Shown: positions 1-6,050 of the stretch, in pieces
How the letters are laid out: each line of letters starts with the position of its first letter
Numbering within the stretch: the stretch's first letter is position 1
Assembly: GCA_003527145.1 (NCBI GenBank)
Contig: DPSW01000430.1
Span: forward strand, 1 to 6,844
Source: Clostridiaceae bacterium
GTDB taxonomy: Bacteria > Bacillota > Clostridia > Lutisporales > Lutisporaceae
Direction of reading: 5' to 3'
DNA length: 6,844 nt
Position numbers and translations under genes: made by a program
Notes under the pieces: model-generated
The model's database searches: none
The model's input: only the letters and a program-made list of their open reading frames with translations
Told to the model about the DNA's origin: nothing

Positions 1-2218
1 CTAAGTACCATCGTTCACTACCACTGCTACCTTCGCCTTTATCTTTCTTATCTTCGCCTCGCATCTTAACATTAACACGCTTTTTAAAATCATCAGGGGT
101 TTCATTAGCGTTAATAACATCAAATCGGAGCCCACAGGACGGATATCTATATTTATCTTTCCAACCAACCTCTCCAGGTCCAGGCTCGATAAAATATGAT
201 AAAGTAACTTTTAGTGTAACTGGCACCTCACCAAGAGCGCGAAGTTGCTCTTTAGGCCAAGGTAATTTATGAAAGTGCATTTCATTCATGCTATTTTTTT
301 CGAATGGTTGCAGTTCACCTTGAATTATAAGATTTACGCTATTATTCATACACTGAATAGCTTTTTGCAAATCTGGAACACCATACCCACATGCTCTAAG
401 TAAACGCCTACGACCTTTTGTTTTTGTATCTTCAATACAAAATTGTTTTTTCATTTTATCTGTCCAACTGGCTGAATGAATAATAAGTGCACGTATTGTT
501 TCAGGCCAAGCATTGGGATATTCTGCTAAAAGCTGTGCTCCCATCCATGCCGCTTGGGCAGTAGCTGAACTGGTTCCCCATATAGTAGAAAATTGTTTCA
601 ATAAAGGACGATAGTTTGTGGTTAATAATGACAAATCTATACATTCTGTAAAATCAAACCCATTAGTGGCCATATTGCCACCATCAAGAAGTATTTCTGG
701 TTTTATTGGCCACTTACTGCTCCAAGTTTCAGAGGTTGAGCTGTATGGAGAAATTTCACCAGCATCAGCCACAGCAGAATATCCTTTATAACTTGAGTCC
801 GAAATAGTAATACTTTGAGAGTACGCACCAACGGTTATAGCATTCCATGCTTGTCCTGGGCTTTCGATGCTATGTAATGTACTTGAATCAGGATAGCCTA
901 CCTTTGTAAGTTCATCAGGATAAACATTACCTGAACTAATAAAGAATAACCTTTTTTCACTTTCCTCATCTGCAGCAGAGGTTATGCTATCGATCGATGC
1001 AGACCAAGAAGTTGGGCTACCATCTCTTGTATTATATTCTGGCGAAGTCACTGCCATACAAAGAACACGTTTAATGTTAGGATTAGATATTTCCGCCAGA
1101 GAAACAGCTTGTTCTGTTATTGCCCCATATAACTCATAGGGATTTGAACCTTTAGGAGGCAAAATCTTCACTGACTCTACGTTGTGTGGAATAAAAATAT
1201 TTTCGGTATCTTCTAAGGCTTGTCTTAAATCTCTATATAATGCAATACCGGCCATCTCTGTTCCATGACCCTGATGATCCCCAGTGCCCCATACCGATTT
1301 TACCGCCTGTATACCATCATCTTGAATACCCTTATTGAGCAAAGGATGGGATGAGGTGAGCCCTGTGTCCAATAAACAAACTGCTACATTATCATTCTGA
1401 AAATGAGTTCTTCCTAAGAGTTCATCAATCCAATCTTGTTGTTCATTATTTGGCAATTCTTCGAAGAAAGTTGTAGCTTCCTGTGCCCTTCTTATTTCCG
1501 CTATATATGGACATGTACTTATAAACATTTTTAGTTGTTCTTCATTGGCTAACACAAGTTTAACAATACGCTCAGGAAAAACAATTCGGTTATCGTCTAC
1601 TCTAATTTGATTTTGTTTGCAAATCTCCAAAAAATTTATTTCTGCTTCTTCCCAAGCTTTAAGTTCTTTATCAACATAATCATAACGCAACCATACCTCA
1701 CACCAAACAGGCGTAGAAGTTGGCATGGCCTTTTTTTCACCAATCCAAAAGGAATCTAACATAGCTAACTTGACATCTTCAATACTTCCAATTAAATCAT
1801 TATTCCTTGGATTGCCTGCAGTCGTCTGTTCATTAGCATAAGCCTCTGCCTTTTTTATAAAATATGATTCTTTCCCAGCAGGGATATATACAGTCGCTTT
1901 AATTGTCTCAGATTCTTTATCTTCATGAACATTTAAAAGGCGTATACCTTGTTTCCGATTTTCTAAGCTCTTAATCGCCAAATCATGTTGTGAGGCACTT
2001 GAAAATTCAAGGTATACGCCTTCTTTATAGCGAATCGCAGCGGCCTGCTTTTGTGTAATTGCAGATTTATAAGAATTCTGCAATTTTGTTTGAATTAATT
2101 CTGCATGAGATTTGACATTTCTTTTTGGGTAAGAAGCCCCTCCCATTTGTGGTTTTGATACATAAGGCATAGCTTCTGCCGTATTAGAGAGAAAAATATT
2201 CTTTTTATCTACAGCCAT
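1..2218 (-). CDS. ietS: IetS-like subtilisin family (S8) serine protease, C-terminus cut by window edge
   Basis: The frame is open from the ATG at 2218 to the window edge, giving 739 residues with no stop. The S8 catalytic triad is visible: Asp284 in LLDTG, His318 in GHGTEMAG and Ser550 in GTSSAT, with the oxyanion Asn431 in SSGN. The S8 domain spans roughly residues 275-625. In front lies a region of about 270 residues with the block YKEGVYLEF (near residue 65) and an FWIGEKK stretch, which I recall as typical of S8 proteases paired with AAA ATPases. Behind it is a beta-rich domain with LSYFIEPGPG (from residue 673) and GLRFDV, also family hallmarks, then a Lys/Gly/Ser-rich linker. No signal peptide or membrane segment is present, so it should act in the cytoplasm. 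From memory of the family, somewhat under a hundred residues are missing. It is the second gene of an operon with the AAA ATPase, 3 bases downstream of it. The substrate is unknown; the defence or plasmid-maintenance role is inferred from IetS homology. Confidence 0.9.
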   Translation of the reverse strand, partial: MAVDKKNIFLSNTAEAMPYVSKPQMGGASYPKRNVKSHAELIQTKLQNSYKSAITQKQAAAIRYKEGVYLEFSSASQHDLAIKSLENRKQGIRLLNVHEDKESETIKATVYIPAGKESYFIKKAEAYANEQTTAGNPRNNDLIGSIEDVKLAMLDSFWIGEKKAMPTSTPVWCEVWLRYDYVDKELKAWEEAEINFLEICKQNQIRVDDNRIVFPERIVKLVLANEEQLKMFISTCPYIAEIRRAQEATTFFEELPNNEQQDWIDELLGRTHFQNDNVAVCLLDTGLTSSHPLLNKGIQDDGIQAVKSVWGTGDHQGHGTEMAGIALYRDLRQALEDTENIFIPHNVESVKILPPKGSNPYELYGAITEQAVSLAEISNPNIKRVLCMAVTSPEYNTRDGSPTSWSASIDSITSAADEESEKRLFFISSGNVYPDELTKVGYPDSSTLHSIESPGQAWNAITVGAYSQSITISDSSYKGYSAVADAGEISPYSSTSETWSSKWPIKPEILLDGGNMATNGFDFTECIDLSLLTTNYRPLLKQFSTIWGTSSATAQAAWMGAQLLAEYPNAWPETIRALIIHSASWTDKMKKQFCIEDTKTKGRRRLLRACGYGVPDLQKAIQCMNNSVNLIIQGELQPFEKNSMNEMHFHKLPWPKEQLRALGEVPVTLKVTLSYFIEPGPGEVGWKDKYRYPSCGLRFDVINANETPDDFKKRVNVKMRGEDKKDKGEGSSGSERWYL

Positions 2219-2221
2219 TCA

Positions 2222-3181
2222 CTACGCCTCCTTTTTTCCATATATAGCATGACGTTGCTTGACTAAATCTATCACTTGATGCTGTGAAATAGGATTTCCA
2301 CTTAGTATAGAATCCTTTATGGCATCCTCACATACACGAGATATTTCTGCCTGGCTAAGACCGTTAGCAACTTTAATGAGTTGATTTGTGATTCTGAACT
2401 CTTTATCGTATGCTTTTAACCTATAAACAAATAATCGTTCAATTTCTTTATCTGTTGGCAATGAATAATGGAGAACATCATCAAAGCGTCTGAATAATGC
2501 CTGATCCAGCATTTTGGAATTGTTTGTTGCTGCAATTATTATACTGTCAGACGTATCCTGTTCAATGAACTGAAGAAAAGAGTTCAATATCCTTCGCATT
2601 TCACCAACTTCATTATCTAAACTCCTATCTGCACCAATAGCATCAAATTCATCAAATAAATAAACTCCGGTCATAGTTTCTATGCTATCGAATACTTGCC
2701 TTAGTTTGACACTTGTTTCACCCATAAATTTGGTCACAAGTTTATCCATTTGTACAGTATAAAGGGGAAGTGTTAATTCGGATGCAATTACAGAAGCAGT
2801 CAATGTCTTTCCTGTTCCAGGATTACCCTCAATTAAGATTTTGCGCCTATTTGTCAACCCATAAGAATATAACTTATTCCTATTTTTATATTCGTTTAAA
2901 ATTCTCTTAATCCTATCAGAAATGTCATCATTAACGATTAGTTCTGATAGGTTATGCGAAGGAACGCTAAGTTCCAACATAGGATTTTGAGAATTTAACT
3001 GTAATATACTTCCGCGCTTTGTTCCAACCTTGTCAATAAGTGTTTTTAGGTCACGAGCCATTTTGTCATGTCCTAACTTTGCTTCATGGGCAGCAATTTG
3101 CAACACAACGGTTTTGAATTTTTCGTCATTATGGTCTACATATGCTTTAACTAAACTTTTTATTTGTTCTGCCGTTGCCAT
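2222..3181 (-). CDS. ietA: IetA-like AAA+ ATPase partner of the S8 protease
   Basis: This 319-residue protein has one AAA+ module after a helical N-terminal region of about 80 residues. Visible motifs are Walker A GNPGTGKT (119-126, Lys125), pore-loop-like FMG (152-154), Walker B with Asp177-Glu178 in LFDEFD, sensor 1 Asn220 in AATNN, a probable arginine finger at Arg231-Arg232 in ALFRRFDD, and a C-terminal lid with a sensor-2-like GLSQAEISR (274-282). All key residues are intact, so it should hydrolyse ATP as a ring oligomer. Start choice is firm: a near-perfect GGAGGTGA sits 6 bases before the ATG. It is the first gene of the operon with the protease, with two promoters upstream. The AAA-then-S8 order matches IetAS, known as a plasmid maintenance pair and an anti-phage system. 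That the ATPase recognises a target and hands it to the protease is inference; a generic AAA ATPase of another role is unlikely given the partner. Confidence 0.93.
   Translation of the reverse strand: MATAEQIKSLVKAYVDHNDEKFKTVVLQIAAHEAKLGHDKMARDLKTLIDKVGTKRGSILQLNSQNPMLELSVPSHNLSELIVNDDISDRIKRILNEYKNRNKLYSYGLTNRRKILIEGNPGTGKTLTASVIASELTLPLYTVQMDKLVTKFMGETSVKLRQVFDSIETMTGVYLFDEFDAIGADRSLDNEVGEMRRILNSFLQFIEQDTSDSIIIAATNNSKMLDQALFRRFDDVLHYSLPTDKEIERLFVYRLKAYDKEFRITNQLIKVANGLSQAEISRVCEDAIKDSILSGNPISQHQVIDLVKQRHAIYGKKEA
2227..2231 (-). promoter_or_regulatory. Ribosome binding site of ietS inside the end of ietA
   Basis: GGAGG on the minus strand, 8 bases before the protease ATG and inside the last codons of the ATPase gene. 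Because ribosomes finishing ietA cross this site, the two proteins are probably made in a coupled ratio. It supports 2218 as the protease start. Confidence 0.8.
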
Positions 3182-3187
3182 TAGAAA

Positions 3188-3195
3188 TCACCTCC
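3188..3195 (-). promoter_or_regulatory. Strong ribosome binding site of ietA
   Basis: The minus strand reads GGAGGTGA, fully complementary to the 16S rRNA tail, with 9 bases between the GGAGG core and the ATG at 3181. It fixes the start and predicts efficient translation. Confidence 0.88.
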
Positions 3196-3221
3196 CATAT
3201 AATCACACTTATACATAGTAC

Positions 3222-3250
3222 ATAATACACCTTCTATTAAAAACCGTCAA
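3222..3250 (-). promoter_or_regulatory. Proximal sigma-A promoter (P2) for the ietAS operon
   Basis: On the minus strand, TTGACG (3250-3245) and TATTAT (3227-3222) are separated by exactly 17 bases. Each hexamer has one mismatch to the sigma-A consensus. Transcription would start near 3215 and leave a leader of about 33 bases ending in the ietA ribosome binding site. Position and spacing make this a likely main promoter. Confidence 0.68.
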
Positions 3251-3269
3251 TATTTTTTAAAAAACTAAT

Positions 3270-3298
3270 ATTATAAACTTCAGATTTGAAATTGTCAA
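3270..3298 (-). promoter_or_regulatory. Distal consensus sigma-A promoter (P1) for the ietAS operon
   Basis: On the minus strand, TTGACA (3298-3293) and TATAAT (3275-3270) are separated by exactly 17 bases, a perfect sigma-A consensus. Transcription would start near 3263, leaving a leader of about 80 bases that includes P2. It lies inside the open frame 3237-3428, so if that frame is real coding sequence the match could be partly accidental; the perfect hexamers and spacing argue otherwise. Confidence 0.7.
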
Positions 3299-3310
3299 AT
3301 ATCTTTTTCA

Positions 3311-3330
3311 ATGAATCTTTATGAATCTTT
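3311..3330. repeat. Perfect tandem duplication of a 10-base unit
   Basis: The plus strand carries ATGAATCTTT twice back to back. It lies between the terminator and P1. A two-copy repeat may be a slippage product; no protein or recombinase site can be assigned to it. Confidence 0.6.
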
Positions 3331-3350
3331 TTCGACCAATCAGAGCAATC

Positions 3351-3390
3351 AAAAAGCCCAAAGTTTTTACTTCCCATGAACTTTAGGCTT
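3351..3390 (-). terminator. Probable rho-independent terminator of the recombinase operon
   Basis: The minus-strand transcript can form a 12-pair stem (AAGCCTAAAGTT, 3390-3379, with AACTTTGGGCTT, 3365-3354) around a 13-base loop. It includes one G-U pair that would be a mismatch in plus-strand RNA, so the hairpin is better on the minus strand. A run of five U follows at 3355-3351, partly inside the stem base. It sits about 100 bases after the last recombinase stop and before the ietAS promoters, so it should separate the two operons. The loop is long and the U tract short, hence moderate confidence. Confidence 0.55.
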
Positions 3391-3423
3391 AAAGGCGGCT
3401 TTTCACATATAGCCAATTGATTT

Positions 3424-3504
3424 CTATGCTACTTCTTGCTTTATATGATCATCAATCAAATTGAGTAAGTTTAACTTCATAACATCAACAATATTAATCT
3501 TCAT
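3424..3504 (-). other. Tiny 26-codon open frame overlapping the end of the last recombinase gene
   Basis: An ATG at 3504 overlaps the recombinase stop by 11 bases and opens a 26-codon frame, starting MKINIVDVMK and ending KQEVA, closed by TAG at 3426-3424. No clear ribosome binding site precedes it, though stop-start overlap could allow re-initiation. The 63-codon open frame begins right after it in another frame, so the two could be pieces of one frameshifted gene. The product is unrecognised and may not be made. Confidence 0.2.
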
Positions 3505-5140
3505 AAAACTCAATCTCTTGTTCCATAATGATGCCATATTTAAAGTGAATTTCAATTTTGGATTCATTTATTACCTTGATTCTAAGTATCAAGCGTCTGA
3601 TTAAATCCTCATCAAACTCTCCGACCCTGCAGCTTACCCTGCCAAGGCAAGAGTCCATTCCATCCACCCTTTGCTCATAATCATCGGCCAACTTCTGTTC
3701 CCTTGCCTGCTTTAATTTTTTCATCTTAAGGGATTGTATTTCTTCTGCAATTTTTCTATACTGCTCATCAAAATCTTCATTGACGGCTCCTTGCTTTGCA
3801 TTTTCTTCGATTAAGTTAAGGAGCTGCTTTTGCAGTTTGTTAATTTCCTCATCAAACTCTGTTTTTATGTTTTTTGTTGTGTAGTTACCGATCACCCGGA
3901 TCACATTCTCCCTGAATGCTCCTACAAGCTCCCTTTGATTTTCAACTACACTATCCACAGCCTTCATAATTGCTTCCTGTAGGGGTTTTTCTTTCAAGGT
4001 GGCGGAATGCTTGCATTTTTTTGTTCCATTTAATAATCTGCTTTCACATCGCCACACGGGAGTAAGATTTCCATTCCTTGACCAGGTCTGCCTGCGATAA
4101 GGGTGGGAGCATTCTCCGCAGACAAGAATGTCTGAGAGTACATATTTAGAACTGTACTTACTTTTTTCTTTTTTAGCTCGCCTGGCAATGGACGGCTTAT
4201 GAAGGCTTGCTCGTCTTGCTCTTTCTTCTTGCACTTGGTAAAAAAGCTCCTTTGGGATAATTGCTTCATGGTTATCCTCAATATAATACTGAGGCACGAT
4301 GCCGTCATTTTTTACCCTCTTTTTTGTAAGAAAATCCACCGTATATGTCTTTTGTTGCAGTACATCGCCCATGTATTTTTCGTTCTGGAGTATCTTTGCG
4401 ATGACAGTATCATGCCATTTGTCTTTTCCAGTCACTGTCTTGATACCCTCTTCCATAAAGGTATTCGCTATCTGCTGTGTGCTTAGCCCTTCAAGATAAA
4501 GACGATAGATTCTTCTGACAAGCTTCGCTTGTTCCGGTACGATGACCAACTCGCCATCCTCATCTTTTGTGTATCCTAAAAACTTTTTGTGATTGACTAG
4601 CACTACACCATTTTCATATTTTCTTGCGATTCCCCAGCGTGTATTTTCACTTAAGTTACGGCTTTCTTCTTGTGCTTGGCTGCTTAAGATGGTGATTAAA
4701 AGTTCGCCTGTCGCCTCCAGTGTATTGATGCCTTCCTTTTCAAAAATGATGCCGATATTTTTCTCCTTCAGTTTTCTTATGGTTTGCAGGGAGTCTACTG
4801 TATTTCTTGCAAAACGGCTGACTGATTTAGTCAATATTAAGTCGATTTTTCCTGCCATGCAGTCATCAATCATGGAGTTAAAGTCATCTCTTTTTTTCAT
4901 ATTGGTTGCAGACTTCCCGTCATCTGCGTAAATGCCCGCCAGTTTCCAGTTTGGATTCTGCTGAATTTTCTCTGTATAATAAGATATCTGAGCATCGTAA
5001 CTGCTTTCCTGCTGTTCCAGCAAAGTGCTGACTCTACAGTAAGCTGCAACCCTTAATGCTTTTAACTGTACCTTGATGCTCCTGTCATATGCTGGTTGTG
5101 AAGGTATGATAGATACATTTTTCTTTTTAACTGCTTGCAT
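3494..5140 (-). CDS. Full-length large serine recombinase (third gene of the integrase module)
   Basis: This 548-residue site-specific recombinase would cut and rejoin DNA through a serine-DNA link to integrate or excise the element. The N-terminal resolvase domain (about 31-170) has catalytic Ser38 in YCRVST with Arg36, and Arg109 and Arg112 in SRFAR. A 'recombinase' DNA-binding domain follows (about 185-295, with PQYYIEDNHEAII), then a zinc ribbon with Cys341, Cys344, Cys365 and Cys376, and a charged coiled coil (about 423-490). Length and order are normal for the TndX/Tn1549 type. I chose the ATG at 5140 because AAAGGGGG precedes it by 6 bases; the frame could reach 5173, but that ATG has no binding site. 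It overlaps the preceding gene by 14 bases. Integration target and directionality factor cannot be read here. Confidence 0.93.
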   Translation of the reverse strand: MQAVKKKNVSIIPSQPAYDRSIKVQLKALRVAAYCRVSTLLEQQESSYDAQISYYTEKIQQNPNWKLAGIYADDGKSATNMKKRDDFNSMIDDCMAGKIDLILTKSVSRFARNTVDSLQTIRKLKEKNIGIIFEKEGINTLEATGELLITILSSQAQEESRNLSENTRWGIARKYENGVVLVNHKKFLGYTKDEDGELVIVPEQAKLVRRIYRLYLEGLSTQQIANTFMEEGIKTVTGKDKWHDTVIAKILQNEKYMGDVLQQKTYTVDFLTKKRVKNDGIVPQYYIEDNHEAIIPKELFYQVQEERARRASLHKPSIARRAKKEKSKYSSKYVLSDILVCGECSHPYRRQTWSRNGNLTPVWRCESRLLNGTKKCKHSATLKEKPLQEAIMKAVDSVVENQRELVGAFRENVIRVIGNYTTKNIKTEFDEEINKLQKQLLNLIEENAKQGAVNEDFDEQYRKIAEEIQSLKMKKLKQAREQKLADDYEQRVDGMDSCLGRVSCRVGEFDEDLIRRLILRIKVINESKIEIHFKYGIIMEQEIEFYED

Positions 5141-6050
5141 ATTTATCCCCCTTTCTATAAGTTTCATGGACAATCAGTCCATTAATAAATTCTATTTCAA
5201 CTCGTCCATCTTTATAGATGACCAGTTTTTTGACTGTCTGTAAAAATAATTCTTCATTAAATTCGGTTTGCTGTTCCCTGCCTGAAAGGGCTTGCATTAT
5301 GTTTTTCGTATGATGTTCGTAGTCTTGCACCTGTGCAGTTTGATAAAGGAGTGCTGCCCTTTGGAAAATCATCGTCGCCAGCTCTTTGGAGGAAAATTGT
5401 TCGTCTGCTTCTATGTCTTTAATCTTTTGATCAAGCTTCCGAAATTCTGGTGAATAACACTTTGGAGTCTCCTTTTGTTTCTTTTGCAGTAAAGAAGGGG
5501 TTTTTATTATCTTGTTTACAGCAAGGGTAAAAACTTCTTTGATCTGTTCATCTGTGATTACCCCGCAGATGCAATGGACTCTGTTTTTATAAATATAATG
5601 CTTGCACTTCCATTTGCTTTTTTCAGAGGGTTTGCCACTATTCTCTATATATTTTCTGAATACCTCTCCGCACTCGCCGCACCAAAGTCTGCCACTGAAT
5701 GAGCTTTGATTGTTCATGCTATTTGGCTGCATAACCCTTCCGAGTTTTTTACGTTGCTCTTGCCTTCGGTTCTGTACCTGTTCAAAAATTTCCGTTTCTA
5801 TCATCTGCGGATACATCTCATCGCCCAAATACTTTATGTTTTCTAAAATCTTGCCGACAGAGCCATGGTTCCAGGATGGTTTGTTGTTTGCATTTGGAAA
5901 TCCCTTTGCTGTAAGTTCCTTTGCTATTGCATAGGTAGAGATCCCCGAAAGATAATCAGCAAAAACCTTTCTTACTACCTTTGCTTTTTCTTCTTCAACA
6001 GATATCTTTCCGTTTCGCATCCGAAACCCTATAGGTGTGTGCCTTTGCAT
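5127..6050 (-). CDS. Recombinase-like protein lacking the catalytic domain (second gene of the module)
   Basis: This 307-residue protein has the DNA-binding half of a large serine recombinase and no resolvase domain, so it has no catalytic serine. It begins MQRHTPIGFRMRNGK, exactly at the 'recombinase' domain (about 5-90). A zinc ribbon follows with Cys124, Cys127, Cys149 and Cys160, then a helical region and a C-terminal strand pair resembling its neighbours (FLQTVKKLVIY). The segment YLGDEMYPQMIETEIF replaces the longer NHE-containing linker of its paralogues. The ATG at 6050 is supported by AAAGGAGG 9 bases upstream; an ATG at 6071 in the same frame has no such site. It overlaps the gene before it by 56 bases and the one after by 14. 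The clean start argues against a decayed gene, and I recall similar short proteins in triple-recombinase modules. It may guide att-site binding by the full-length partners; that is inference. Confidence 0.88.
   Translation of the reverse strand: MQRHTPIGFRMRNGKISVEEEKAKVVRKVFADYLSGISTYAIAKELTAKGFPNANNKPSWNHGSVGKILENIKYLGDEMYPQMIETEIFEQVQNRRQEQRKKLGRVMQPNSMNNQSSFSGRLWCGECGEVFRKYIENSGKPSEKSKWKCKHYIYKNRVHCICGVITDEQIKEVFTLAVNKIIKTPSLLQKKQKETPKCYSPEFRKLDQKIKDIEADEQFSSKELATMIFQRAALLYQTAQVQDYEHHTKNIMQALSGREQQTEFNEELFLQTVKKLVIYKDGRVEIEFINGLIVHETYRKGDKYASS
5147..5154 (-). promoter_or_regulatory. Ribosome binding site deciding the start of the third recombinase
   Basis: AAAGGGGG on the minus strand, 6 bases before the ATG at 5140. 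It lies inside the end of the preceding gene and selects this ATG over those at 5173 and 5167. Confidence 0.7.

Larger units (their letters stand above)
3237..3428 (-). pseudogene. Possible gene remnant: 63-codon open frame without a convincing start
   Basis: A minus-strand frame runs 63 codons from just after a TAG (3431-3429) to a TAA at 3239-3237. Only one ATG is internal (3377, leaving 46 residues) and no ribosome binding site precedes it. The product has a protein-like composition, with a KPPLSLKFMG stretch and a Lys/Phe/Asp-rich tail ending NIDGF. I do not recognise a family. It could be the 3' end of a gene broken by insertion of the neighbouring element, or chance: a run this long is uncommon but not impossible in AT-rich DNA. 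The terminator and P1 overlap it, which weakens a functional-gene reading. Confidence 0.25.

Noticed and set aside
3030..3218. Plus-strand open frame of 62 codons
   Set aside because: It lies antisense to the start of the ATPase gene, crosses its promoter leader, has no ribosome binding site and resembles no protein.
4030..4308. Minus-strand open frame of 92 codons
   Set aside because: It is an out-of-frame shadow inside the full-length recombinase, whose domains are unbroken across the region.
4199..4931. Three plus-strand open frames (66-112 codons)
   Set aside because: All are antisense shadows of the recombinase at 3494-5140, rich in Phe/Ser/Leu as expected from reversed Lys/Glu codons, with no start signals.
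5141..5173. Longer N-terminus for the full-length recombinase, from the ATG at 5173
   Set aside because: No ribosome binding site precedes 5173 or 5167, whereas a GGGGG-type site sits 6 bases before 5140.
5127..6050. Reading the short recombinase as a frameshift-truncated pseudogene
   Set aside because: The upstream sequence codes for the C-terminus of another recombinase, not for a lost resolvase domain, and the start has a proper ribosome binding site.
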